Source of the DNA: Euryodendron excelsum
Taxonomy: Eukaryota > Streptophyta > Magnoliopsida > Ericales > Pentaphylacaceae
Direction: 5' to 3'
Length of the DNA: 64,000 nucleotides
NCBI GenBank assembly: GCA_033060915.1
Contig: CM065394.1
Span: 26,672,001 to 26,736,000, forward strand
Position numbers and translations under genes: made by a program. Under the pieces are notes generated by a model, which was given only the letters and a program-made list of their open reading frames with translations, was not told where the DNA came from and searched no databases. Positions 46,802 through 58,910 of this stretch are shown here, piece by piece (the first letter of the stretch is position 1; each line of letters opens with the position of its first letter).

Positions 46802-47717
46802 ATTGTAGCTATATGATTGAATTTTTAAATTTAAAATGATTGCCATGAGAAAATTTTCACAAAGGTGTGACGTCACCCTAGATATTTACTCCCACTAAAG
46901 GCCCTAGCTATGAAACTTTGCAGCTATTGTCAATGTGGTTTGAGTCCTTGCTCAAAACAGGATGTGATTTTGTACCTTGTACTTGACATCCTTGGTAGCT
47001 GTTGGGAAAACAACTGCTGCAACATTAGCCAGTCTTACTGTTTCTGCAACCACCTGCATCCAAGAAAAAGGATGCAAAGGTAATTTGCTTTTGGCTGGTT
47101 GGATTGAGATGAAAAACAGCTAATACAACCATCGGGGTAGAGAGAGAGAGGTGAATGAGTGCATATCTTGTTTGTGTTTTACATTTTGGAAACATCATGA
47201 CCTGTCACCTGTGATGAACTCGCCATTCTTGTTATAGCTGAGAGGCATGTTTTCGGCGTGGATTCTTGATCCTCCACCAAACACTTGACACGTTCCAGGC
47301 TTTGCTGACTCCTGATGAGGAAGTAGAATATAGACATAACATTAGCATAATTTTCCGGATCAGTGTGAAGGCATCTAACCCACACCATGACTTCCCAATT
47401 TTTTCGTATTGTATAGCCTGCAAAGCAACTCAAATTGGATCAGAAACAATGCAGAGCCGTACCTAAAATCGTATTTGGCGAATATGTAAAGCCTGTTTCT
47501 ATATGACTATCTATGTATCCAATATTTTGGCATTAACTAGCTTTATAACAAGCAATCCTTTTTCTTTCTTACGCAGCTCAATGGGAAATGATGGTTTTAG
47601 TCCAATCCAAACCGTACAACGAAGAGAACAGGTATGCCCCAAAAAAAGGGAAAATTATTTAAAGTAACTATCATACCGTATCATCGTACTTATTCTACAC
47701 AAGTATGTCATCGTGCT

Positions 47718-48558
47718 CAGTGGCGGACCTAAAAATTCCATAAAAGGGGGCCAAAGGAGAATTTTTTTTTTTAATGATACTATTATCGTAACTATTAACT
47801 AATGTCACTTAAATTTAAGTTTTATAGTAAGAGATCTATGTATAAGAAAAGTCAAAATCATAACTAATGTAGTATCTACAAATAAAAACACTATATTTTC
47901 ATTAAATTTTTTCTTCTAGAGTCATCTTACTTATCACATTTTATCAAAAAGTAATTTTTTACATTAAAAATATTTAATACGACCATAATTCTCATTAATC
48001 ATATATGAAATAGAAAATAACTGTTATGACATAAAAGGCTTATATACCAATATAATAATATTTTTTTTCAAAAAGAGAGGGCTTAGGTTCAATATTACTT
48101 TCATATGCATAAAAAAAAAGGCCAAAATCAAATAGAAAATAATAATAGTTATTGGAATAAATACTAATGGAAATATGTAAGTATGCAGAGATAGATGAAT
48201 AAAGAAAAAATAAATAAATCTAAAATCAAGAGACATTCAAATTATGAAAAGTTATATGACCAAATGCAAATTGATAGAATGAGTAAAATGTAAGAACAAA
48301 ATTTGAAAAGAACAAGAAAGAATCATTTGGATTTGGGGAGAGCAAAGGTAAAAGTACTTAAGTTTTGGGGGCCAACTTACCTTTTCTCTTATAAATATTG
48401 AAAAATAATTGGGACGTTAGAAAAATTTTCCAAAGATAGGGGCAGGGGGCCAACTTACCTATTGGATCATAATTATTCAAAAATACATGGAATCTAAAAA
48501 AAAATTCAAAAGTTAGGGGGGGTCGTGGTCCCAACCCGCCCCCTTTGGTTCGTCATTG
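47718..48558. mobile_element. non-autonomous hAT-like element in P450 intron
   Basis: The left end CAGTGGCGGACC and the right end read on the minus strand, CAATGACGAACC, pair with few differences. The flanks ATCGTGCT (47710-47717) and TTCGTGTT (48559-48566) agree at 6 of 8 bases. The paralogous region near 46300 (GTCATTGTGCTCACAT) lacks the insertion. No transposase is present. Confidence 0.7.
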
Positions 48559-50633
48559 TTCGTGTTTATGCAAAGTTTAACGGTTCATTCATTTGATGCC
48601 ATGTGTAATTTGTTTTAGAGAGAGAATATTTTTAAGAAATTATAATCATTATCGTAACTATATGGTTGGGTTTTCAAATTTAAAATTCTCACTATGAAAA
48701 AAATTTCACAGTGTTACTCGTAAGTTTGATGACATGTTGTGATGATCACCCTAGATAATTACTCCCAGTAAAGGCCCTAGCCATGGAACTTTGCAGCTAT
48801 TATCAATGTGATTTGAGCCATTGCTGAAAACCAGATGTGGTTTTGTACCTTTGTGCTTGACATCTTTGGTGGCTATTGGAAAACAATTGCTACAACATTA
48901 GCTAGTCTTATTGTTTCTTCCGCCACCTGCATTGAAGAAAATTGGGTGCCACTACTAGAAAACAGGTCTTTAGCGATGGGGCGGAGCCGTTGCTAATGTT
49001 GACAAAGCCGTTGCAAAAGATATTAGCGACAGCACAGCGACGGCTTGTGAGGGGTAGTTAAAAGTGGGGTCGTTAAAAGTATTAACGACGGCAAATCAAC
49101 AACAGCGACGGTAATGCATTTTCTTTAGCGACAGTTTTGGCCGTCGCAAAAAAGATGGAACACGAAGATAGGCTTTAGCGACGGTGTGCAACTGTCGCTA
49201 TTAGTAGTCAATGGCAAGGGCATTTGTAATTAGATACTCTTTACCAACGGATCGCAGCCGTCGCTAAAAGTTCACCTTTTTCAATACATGCTTATTGCAA
49301 CGCTCTCAAATAACTGTTGCTAATAATTCACTAATTTGTCATGTAAGCATTGCACATAACTTAATTTTTTCAATAATTTCCCCGTAATAAAAAAATATCC
49401 ATCTATATTCATCCACATCCATGTGAAAATATAATCTTTCCAAATTATATCACAATCTCCATTCACAAAATTAAAATAGTTACCCATAACTCTCCATACA
49501 AAATTAAAGTAAATAAAATCTTCATAAACATAAATTTGTGAAATAGGATTTTACAAAATTAAAGTAATACCCATTCGTAGCATTACATAGACAAAAGCAC
49601 TTTACAAAACTGAAGTAGCTAGATATCCATCATAAGGTAGATAACCATCATAACGTGGCCGTCCATCATCACTCCTCTCTCAATATAACCTGAAGAAAAA
49701 TCCCATGTTAAGGATATATGATATAATAAATCATAGAATATATATACATTCAATTATAGCAACCAACAAAAAAAATATGATGGTATACATCACAAGACTG
49801 CCAGGCAATACATCGACCAATTGATTCCCCCACAATTATAATGTCATGACGAGGTTTTTCCTAAAGGGCTCTAGGCTTTTTCGCCAATTCGATGAATACT
49901 TTTTAAAAAATTAGGACCCAATGATTCTACATTCACTTTTGACAAAAGATCCATACTAATAAGAAGTCCCTCAGCAAGCTCTTATTTCGGAACATCAACA
50001 CTAAGCAAGTATACTTTTACAGTGTCCTACAAGCACAGTTATAAAATTATAATTTTTAAAAGGTCTTTTTCTACAATAATATCATCTCTTCTTCCAAAAA
50101 GAGAAGAACAATAGATAAAAAGAGGAATGCATGAAGGAGCAACAGTTTCATTTTATTTTCAGTTGCAAGCAGCACAATAGAGATGGGCCTCTGCCGACGC
50201 AAAAAATAAGCTGGTTGAACCATGGAGTAAAGATCTGGGGACATTTTGGCTCTGGGGTGGTGGTTAAAATGACTCTGTACCCACATGTCCAAGTTCCAGC
50301 CAGCATCAGCCCATTGGGGCTCAAAGGATGCATGAAATTAAGCACCCTTTCTAATTGCAGCAGTTCTCATTTTCTGAAATAATGACTTCCATTTAAACTG
50401 AAAGTATTTCGAATCTTTTTTTGCTCCAGAAATTACAAGGAACAATATATATATCTACACCTATAGGGAGTTCGGGGAGTGAGTGAGTTTCAAGTTCTGA
50501 TTCTGGGCCAGTAAAATCAGATTTGGTAAACCCATTTGTTTTCAAATCGTGGATGCGGATCAAAGGCATATGGTGGTCGGTCCATCCAGTCTAGCCCATT
50601 ATAGGCCAAGGTATGGAATTGGCATGGCAATTA

Positions 50634-50660
50634 TACACACACACACACACACACACACAT
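50634..50660. repeat. (CA)n microsatellite
   Basis: About 12 CA units lie in the second CACTA element. Confidence 0.9.
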
Positions 50661-51279
50661 ATGGATGTATGAATATGTCACATTTCTTTCTCATTGCTTT
50701 CTACAACCATATTAGTTTCCTTCCCTTCATTTTTTTCTATCTTCTGCTACTATCTTTTCTCCTTCAGTGGTACTCTAGTTCTTTTCCATTGCATCTTTGA
50801 AATATTGTAAACATTTTATCATAACTGTAAGTTTCACACTTTCAAATATTTAGTTTCACACTTCTAATTTTCAATTCATGGTAGCCAAGAGCAAGGTCAA
50901 GCCTAATATTCAGGGTAAGATTCTTGGATTCTTTTCAATAGAGATGGGAATCAGCCTAATTTTCAATTCATGGTAGCCATAGTAGATATTTTTTTTTCTA
51001 TACATATATCTCATGCCACCAAATCTAAAAAGCTTGGTGCAAGATTATAACACTTAACAAAATTCTTGGATAGTGCATTCGACAAACTTTAACAATTTTA
51101 AATGAGAAATTCAAGATGATAAAAGTCTTATGAGCTGAAGGGTAGTACTGATATGGCATGGCTGGTATAGAGATGACCCTTGCCTATATCTTAGAAAGTG
51201 TTGCACAGGTGTTCCTAAATTCAATACCATCCCATCCCCCCAAATTAACTCCATTGTAGAGTCACCTGTAACCTCAAGC

Positions 51280-51965
51280 AGTAACAAAATACCATACAAA
51301 TACAACATATCCGGGTTTTCAGTAGGCTCAACCTCAACCTCCTGACACCACTAAGGGTTTTTAGTAGGCTCGTCCTTAAACTCAACCACGTGTGTGATTG
51401 TGTACATATATGTCAATGAGTAGTACTTCATACCTAATCAGTAGGTAGTGGAGAAGGTGATGATGGTGTACAATTGGGGCGAGACGGTGCAGTGTCCTCA
51501 CAAACGGACTCTTGGAATGCACAGTGGCCACTAGATGCATCTGGAACCTGCAAAATAAAAAATTAGGATTAAACCCAAACATAGATGTACACAATCTGCA
51601 GGTCTATGTGAAAACAAGTTATTGCTTCTATTGGGATCACATAACCACTTCTTCGCTACTTAGAAGCTATTTCTGCAGGTCTCTATTTGGGATTTGTAGC
51701 TACAAAAATTGCTTCTATAGAGGACATAGACTTGCAGAAATTGCTTCTATAAAGGGCACGAAAATAGGTTATTGCTTCTATAGAAAATAGTTTATTGCTT
51801 CTATATATAGAAATCACATATCTCAAACATAGAAAACAGGTTATTGCTTCTATGTCAAAATAAACAAAAACAAAAAACAAAAATTCACAACCTGTCGAAT
51901 GCCCTCTGAAGTACTCCTCCCCCCATGGGATTCTAAGAATGTGAGCCAAGCCTAACCACAATGGG
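51280..51965 (-). pseudogene. duplicated fragment of CACTA second gene
   Basis: This region repeats 53025-53400 (shared GTAGTGGAGAAGGTGATGAT, GGGGCGAGACGGTGCAGTGT and GCCCTCTGAAGTACTCCTCC). A block of ATTGCTTCTAT repeats (51618-51850) has been inserted or expanded between its two halves. Confidence 0.6.
51618..51850. repeat. six copies of ATTGCTTCTAT in an irregular array
   Basis: ATTGCTTCTAT occurs near 51620, 51708, 51738, 51771, 51793 and 51841, often preceded by AACAAGTT or ACAGGTT. Confidence 0.75.
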
Positions 51966-53099
51966 GCAAAAGGAAATTTACCCATGAATGAAAGAAGGAA
52001 TAACAAGAGGAAAAAAATAAGGAATTGAAAGAAAAGATATTTATTTAATAACTGAATAGACAAAAAAATAGTGAAAAACTTACTAAAAAATGAATTTTGG
52101 CAATTCCCCTGCTTAAATCCTAGTAAATAATACAAGAAGAATAACAGGAAATTACAAAAGCTTATGCAAAATCCATCATTTTTTTTGTTTTGGGGGGGGA
52201 GGGAGGGTGGATGGGAAAAATTTTGAAGGGAAAAACCAACTTCTAAGAAAGAAGGGAGGCACAAGGAATCATCCACTCCCGTTAATGTGATGAACAGATC
52301 ATCATTTTGAGGAAATGACAACCAACACCTTAGAATGTGTATCTAGTTATGCCCAGCATCAGCGAAAAGAGATTTAAGAAAAGGGAGAGAAAAACCAAAA
52401 TGATGAAGGACAATCATATTTAACAATTTTACATAGAACAACACCACCCTCTAAAGATAACAATTTTACATAAAACAAGCTCAATTCTAATTTGAACACT
52501 AACATGCTCTGATCCTTGATGGAGTTTTCAGTTAATCCCATTGTGTTTGTTCTTATTCTTCTCAAAATTTACAGAGATAAACTGCAGGGACCTGAGGAAG
52601 AGGATACTATCCAAGTCCCATACAAATCTTTACCAAATGGTTGCTCCATTTGATCAGCATGAACAGAATTGTTGCTCAAATAAAATTACTCAAAGAACTT
52701 CGGCGGCAAACTGATTTTAAAAGAATTGTTGCTACTCACAACAGGGACTAAATCATGAAAAACATAATTCTCCACATCTCCAGTCCCATATGGCCAGAGA
52801 AAAGGGAAGGGGGGGACTTGGTTTCTTGAATTTTTAGAAGTAATTAAAGTAGATTGCCAAGCGCAAAACAACTAATGAATATTTCATCTTGTCTCTACTC
52901 TGCACTGGACTGCACTAAGCCTTCATAGTTATTGTATTTTTACCCAAATTCAAAATGTGGAAGATGCTAGTTGTAGGAACTGCACTAAGCCTTCACAGTT
53001 ATTCTAAGTTGCTATTTAGATTCTACCACTAACGAAATATCATACAAATGCAACATATTTGGGTTTTCATTAGGCTCACCCTTAACCTTAACCATGTGA

Positions 53100-53580
53100 G
53101 TGATTGTGTACAAGTATGCCAATGAGTAGTACTTATTACCTTATCAGCAGGTAGTGGAGAAGGTGATGATGGTGTAGAATTGGGGCGAGACGGTGCAGTG
53201 TCCTCAACAACAAACTCTCTGAATGCATGATGGCCATTAGATGCATCCGGAACCTACAAAATAAAGTATTAGGATTAAACCTGAACATAGATATGTGAAA
53301 ATATATGTGAAAATAAAGAAAAATTCACAACTTGTCGGATGCCCTCTGAAGTACTCCTCCCCGCATGGGATTCTAAAAATGCGAGTCGAGCCCTCAGTTG
53401 CGACATCTCTGCTCACATCTTGTCCTGCTCCCTCACAGACTGCTCAATCCTCATTTGCATCTCAACAATCGTCTCGCGCTGGTAAGGCTGGGATGGTCTA
53501 GGATCTTGTGGGTACACTGCATTCCTAGGTGTGCCCCCTTGTAGGTCCGACAATACCCATGTGCATCATCACCTAAAATA
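53100..53580 (-). pseudogene. C-terminal fragment of CACTA second gene (Ptta/Transposase_24-like)
   Basis: The minus strand encodes QDPRPSQPYQRETIVEMQMR, then IEQSVREQDKM, a stop, AEMSQLRARLAFLESHAGRS and TSEGIRQV. After an intron-like gap comes PDASNGHHAFREFVVEDTAP. A proline-rich lead, a coiled coil and an acidic tail are usual for C termini of this CACTA family; the defining core domain is not visible, so the family call rests mostly on context. One in-frame stop interrupts it. Confidence 0.5.
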
Positions 53581-54995
53581 TCATGGAACAACTTGTCTCG
53601 AAAAATTGAACAACTTGTCTCGAACAACAGAAAAATTGAAAAATTGAAGACTTGAATGATATAATTTAGCCTAAATCTGACTTAGGCCTTAGCATGGGTT
53701 TTGATCCTTGGCATGTTTTCTTATACCCCCAAATTTTGCACATTTCTTAGATTAAGAGATCATGATTCCTACTGTTGCTTTTTTTTTTTTAGTTTTGCCT
53801 TTGAAAAATTAAGTCAAAAGGTGACATTAATTACTCTAAGATGCCATGGCAGTAATGATTGTAGCTTATAGCTGATTATAGCTGCATGTATATATATATT
53901 CAATAACGTTGTACTGAATGATAAACAAAAAAGTGCCAATACTGGCACTCCAACAACGAGTTCATTTAACTTCAAACACTCTTGCCCACCCCTTCTTTCA
54001 CACAAAGGTTAAGTTCATTTCATACGAAGGGAAATATAATTCACTATTATGATTTAAAATTTTACTGGCCAAACAAAAAATAGCCTGCACTAGGATACTA
54101 CTTTCACATAATATAAACTAGACAAGGCATGGAATCAATAGCAAAGTGTTATAATTCAGAATTATTGCCCATTTTATTTTGTGCCCTTCACACTTGGAAG
54201 TGTACTAAAATTCTTGAGTCAAGGCATTAGCTAGATAAATATACCCTATCTATAATTAAAGTGATGGTGTGATTTATTCATTTTACACTTCAAATTTCCA
54301 GCAAAAGGTTATTTAGAAACTAAATTTTCAGACTAGTAAACTCATAACATCATAGTTCATACCATCAAAGAAAGCAAATATACTTTATACAACGAAGAAA
54401 GTGACAGATTAGTAGCAATGGCAAAATGAGCACAACATCGAGGATATTATATTATAATCATTCTCAAATCACTACACACAATATCAATCATAAGATGTAC
54501 AAATTTCTAACAACTAAGTAAAAACCCCAAATCAACATTTTATTTTAATTTTTTTATTGGAATGCGTAGGGCTATTGACCTCAGCCGGCCGGCAAAAGAA
54601 AATTTTCTCATGCATAACGAGCGAACCAAACATTTTCTGATCAACAAGTTTTCTCTTTAATTTCTCATGGATCATTTGACCAAAAATACAAAAGCCCTAA
54701 AAAAAAAACACAACCAAGACAGCCACAAAGATCCTTAAACCTGAGATCTGAGAATTTAGCATGAAAAAAAAAACAGAGAGAAAAATAACACAACAAAGAT
54801 GTTTTTATAGAATTATAGTTTCCATGTTTTTCCCCATCTACAGAATTTCTGCAAAATGATAGAGATAGAAGGTTTTCGCCTAACCTGTTGTGATGGTTTG
54901 AGTGTTCCCGGAGTTGGTGATGGTTGGTCTGCGGTGGCCTAGACATATTTGGTCCTTCAATTACCTACAATCGAATGACAGGGAAGGGAGACTAT

Positions 54996-55024
54996 GAGTG
55001 TGTGTGTGTGTGTGTGTGTGTGAT

Positions 55025-55062
<38 letters not shown>
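54996..55062. repeat. (TG)n followed by (AG)n microsatellite
   Basis: A TG run, a short ATTG break, more TG and then about 12 AG units. The frames read through it are artefacts. Confidence 0.9.
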
Positions 55063-55063
<1 letters not shown>

Positions 55064-55302
55064 ACTTACTGATAACAATGGCAGCAATGGCAACTTTGCG
55101 GTGATTGAAGATGGCACCGGAAAGTGGATGGCGATCAAGAGAGAGGGAGAGAGAGAGAGGGAAATCATCAAGCGAATCGCCACAGAGAGAGAGAGAAGAG
55201 GGAAATAAGCATATAGCCCAGAGAGAGAGAGAGAGAGGAGCTGCTGAAATGTTAAAAACAATTAGGGCTACTAGGAAAAAGGGGGGCAATTCGCGCCTAG
55301 TC

Positions 55303-55318
55303 AAAACGACGTCGTTTT
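55303..55318. promoter_or_regulatory. 16-bp perfect palindrome AAAACGACGTCGTTTT
   Basis: It is centred on the ACGT core of bZIP-type sites and lies about 310 bp inside the right end of the second CACTA element. That position could be the promoter of its minus-strand gene. The regulatory role is inference. Confidence 0.45.
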
Positions 55319-56198
55319 GGTTTTATGAAAACTAAGTTCATTTGCTAAATGGTATTGGCGACATCAACTTTTCCCGTGGCAAAAACACCTTATTGCTTCT
55401 AAGCATTGGAGACGGCTACGTACCGTCGCAAAAACTCCTCCTTGTACCGTAAATAATAGGCTTTTGCAACTACTATTTGCAACAACTACCTATACCGTCT
55501 CCATTACATAATGTTTGCGTCCAAGTATTTGCGTCAAGGCTAGGCCGTCGCAAAAAACCATCTTTTGCGACGAGATTGTATGCCGTCACTAATACTTTGA
55601 GGCAAAAGCCCTGTTTTCTAGTAGTGTGCAAAGACAATTTGTTTTTGGCTGGTTGGATTGAGATGAAAAACAGTTAATACAACCATCGAAGAGAGAGAGA
55701 GAGGGAGAGAGTTGATTGAGTACATACCTTGTTTGTATATTCCATTTTGGAAACATCATCACCTGCGACAAACTCGTCATTCTTGTTATGGTTGATAGGC
55801 ATGTTCTCCTCCAGCATCAGGCCATCCATTAGATCATAGCTATTCTTGGCTTCATCTTGGTTCTTCCTCCCTGAAAATTGCCACTGCTTTCTTTCGACAC
55901 TGCCAATTCATAAATATTTGGAATAAAAGTTGTGTATCAATGAAACTGCAAACTAGAAGACTTGTATGAAGCTCCAAAATCCACGTTAGACGTTAGCAAT
56001 ACAGAAATGGGAATAATTTATTTGTCAAAACTTTAAAGAACTAGCAACAAGGGCATATCGTAGTAATGTGAACAAAGAGATATATATTTCACTATATAGC
56101 ATTAATTTTGAAATGACATGGAGGGCATGTTGATAAACAATTTCATAAAGGTCTATAGGATAAACTCTAATTCCTTTTAAGTAAACTCATAAACAAGT

Positions 56199-58910
56199 TG
56201 TAAACTTTTGTAATTGGTGAATTTCGTAATCTTTTATATTTCTTCTAATTTGGGATGTTAGATGTCTATTACAAACATTCAAGACACAAGGAATTGAGTT
56301 CTGAAGGTTCTTCATTCACAAACATTAGCTAAAAGATGCTTGAGTTGAAGAATTAGGTGAAATCTTCAAGAAGTTTTCAAGTTTGATACCTTTCGATAGC
56401 TTTTGGATGAAAAATTCAGCAGCTGGTGCAAAACAGACAACTTCGATACTTTTGGATCGACTTTAATACCTTTTGATTGACTTCGAACAAGTTTGCTCGA
56501 GCATGTCATGAAAAATAGTCTATTTTGTTTTGTTTTATATGTGCACAATCATTGTTTCAAATATTCTCTTATAAGTAGATTGATGTGCATGCAGATTAAA
56601 TCTTGTCATGATTACTTGTACAATACTGAGTCAATCATTTTGGTGATCTCTATCATATTAATGACGCATGTTCGTGTAAAAGCACACTTCTTGACACCTC
56701 TTAGAATTTGGAATCCGCTTTTATGATCTTTTCAGCTTGTTAATGCCATTGTTGAATAATTATGGATTATCTTATGCCTAGATAGACCTTTTGTTGATTC
56801 TCTCACTCATCACTCTTGTTTTCTATGGAAAAAGCTACCAATGAGTGTGAGTGCAGTTACTATTGTTATGTGACAAGAGGAGAAGGCTACCTGCTTATAT
56901 GTGTGTGAAAGCCACCATATATTAATGTCTTAATGTTACCATTCTTGGAGAGATAGGGTTGGACTTTCATTACAAAGATTGAGGGAGAGCACTTGAATTT
57001 AGAGTGTAGGATGAGATAGGTTTGACCTGTAGTTGTGTTGATCTACAATCTATTTATACATGCTACTTCATTCTAAATCAAACCTAGGATCTAGATTCTC
57101 ATTGGTTTCTATGAAGTTTACGCATACACCACTACATGACATTGATATGCTCCTAATCATCTCATGACCAATTGTGCTAATTTTTATGTGGTATTATGCA
57201 TATTTGATGTTGATCTTTTCACGCTGAGTCGTGTCTTGATATTCATGAGACTATATTTGCTCAGCTTTGACTGATCATGTCTATTAAAGACTTTTAAGGT
57301 TTGAAATTTCACTAGTTTAACATTTTTTTTAAAACTAACCTTTTCTGGACTTTTGGATAGACTTTGCTTGAGCAAAAAGGATCGAGAGTGTTTAGATAGA
57401 CTTCGATACCTTTTGCTCCAGCGAAGCATGTTTCTAGGCTTCTCTAACCCTTATTGGTGGTCATGTTGCTGTTTAGATATTTGTTTTGTTTTCTTCCCTA
57501 AACTTATTTTGATATGCTTATGCTTTTGGCTAGTGGTTGATCTTGTGGATGATTATTTTTTGCTTTCTAGATGCATATCTTACAGTATTTTGTGCTTTTG
57601 GATATTTCTTTGGATAATCATGTGTTGGATTGTTGTTTCTCCTCTTATTGATGCTATCTTTGTCAATTTGCTCCAAAAGGGGGAGAATTCATGTTGTGCC
57701 TTATATCCTATATCCTTGCACTTAAGGTTTTATGTCGTGTTTATTTTATACAAGTGCTTGAGATTCTTGGAAGGCATATCCTAGGTGATTGATGCTTGTG
57801 ATTTGGATTTAATTGTAATGTCTTTATTTTTATGTAACCCAACATGCTTTAGACTAGGTTGTCTTGTTACGAAATTGTCAAAAGGGGAGATTGTAAACTT
57901 TTGTAATTGGAAAATTTCGTGATCTTTTATATTTCTTGTAATTTGGGATGTTAGGTTTCTATTACAAACATTCAAGACGCAAGAAATTGAGCTATGAAGG
58001 TTCTTCATTCACAAATATTAGCTAAGAGATACTTGAGTTGAAGAATTAGGTGAAATCTTCAAGAAGTATTCAAGTTTGATACCTTTCGATAGCTTTGGAT
58101 CGAAGATTTAGCAGTTGGTGCAAAACAGACAACTTTGATACTTTTGGATGGACTTCAATAGCTTTCGATCGAATATATAAAGAGTATGCAAATCTGTCTG
58201 TCTGACTTGATCAACTTCGCTCGAGCGAGTCGTAAAAAATCTGCAGATAAGGAAACCAGTGGATAAGGAAGAAAATTGAGTTTCCTTTTCGTTTGGCAAG
58301 CCCTTCTAGGGTTCCTAATTACGTAACCGCACAAGGAAGAGTTCTTAGAAACTCCTAGATTGAAAATTGCAGTTTTGGCAAAGAGTTTGACAAGATTGGA
58401 AATTTACAAACCCTACAATGCCTCTATTATATATATGTGGCTATGGGAGGTCAAAGAAAAAGCCGAAGAAGTCAAAAAAATCCTCTGAGAGATTGTTTGA
58501 AGAAATTCTATTGTATTCAGAAGATTTCTATGAGAGTATAGCTACATTGAAAAATGTTTAAGGTTTCTACATACCAAAAAGAGGCTCTCAACCATATTCT
58601 TAGCAAATCAACCTTCATCCTTCGTAAGTTGATGTCTCGAAAGAGTTCAAGACGATAGTGGATTTGAGTTCAGTTTTTGGAGGATTCTAGAGTTGTTGTG
58701 AAGCTTGACACTCAATCAAATATTGAAGAATCGCATCGAGGGATAGATACACTATCGTGGGATCCAATCAATAAAAAAAAGAGTACACCTACAAGCGTGT
58801 AGATTTGGCACCTACAAGCGTGTTTATTTTACTTTTTTTTATTCATTCTTGATAGTATTTGATTGGCTGGATTAGGTCCTGTGGTTTTTTCCTAATTGGG
58901 TTTCTACACA
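56199..58910 (+). mobile_element. remnant LTR retrotransposon without coding domains
   Basis: TGTAAACTTTTGTAATTGG at 56199 and again at 57892 starts two direct repeats of at least 300 bp. The second copy follows a purine tract (AAAGGGGAGAT, 57881-57891) and continues to about 58910 (TTTCTACACA), making an LTR of about 1 kb with a TATA-like segment near 58426-58436. The first copy is cut off near 56500. Between them is only AT-rich DNA with another purine tract (about 57675-57687). No pol domain or clear target duplication was found. Confidence 0.7.
57892..58910 (+). repeat. 3' LTR of the remnant retrotransposon
   Basis: It carries repeated TTCGATAGCTTT and GATACTTTTGGAT words. The boundary at the right is set only by the TG...CA rule and is uncertain by a few bases. 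Confidence 0.6.

Larger units (their letters stand above)
48950..55626. mobile_element. second CACTA element, 6.7 kb, in P450 intron
   Basis: The left end CACTACTAGAAAACAGGTCT and the right end read on the minus strand, CACTACTAGAAAACAGGGCT, are nearly identical. An exact 3-bp duplication TGC flanks it (48947-48949 and 55627-55629). Subterminal zones repeat AGCGACGG and CCGTCGC words. On both sides the P450 intron continues as in the paralogous intron near 47065-47150 (GGCTGGTTGGATTGAGATGA). Only fragments resembling the second CACTA gene are present, and no transposase, so it is non-autonomous. Confidence 0.93.
45589..55899 (-). pseudogene. cytochrome P450 pseudogene (CYP85-clan-like), partly tandem-duplicated
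   Basis: P450s oxidise small molecules at the ER membrane. Minus-strand blocks, in order: pre-K exon 55899-55728 (CRKKAVAIF, DLMDGLM, then FVAGDDVSKMEYTNK); K-helix exon 48926-48849 (EETIRLANVVAIVF); exon from 47417 (YTIRKNWEVMVWVRCLHTDP); heme exon about 47310-47252 (KPGTCQVFGGGSRIHAEN); second pre-K block to about 47165; K-helix exon 47053-46976 (VVAETVRLANVAAVVF); exon from 46044 (GYTIPKNWKVMMWVRYLYTD, CFNRERW); heme exon about 45868-45750; last exon 45661-45589 (WELVNPNAEISFLSHPKPVD, stop TAA). The heme-ligand Cys is His in one copy and a TGA stop in the other. Both K-helix exons have one-base deletions, and splice sites near 45869 and 47165 are lost. The N-terminal exons were not found. 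Confidence 0.85.

Noticed and set aside
54957..55335. Frames of Ser-Leu, His-Thr or Arg-Glu repeats
   Set aside because: They are translations of TG and AG microsatellites.
57353..57784. A 143-codon hydrophobic Trp/Cys-rich frame
   Set aside because: It lies between the LTR-like repeats of a retrotransposon remnant, has no transporter or membrane-protein signature beyond hydrophobicity, and no clear start context.
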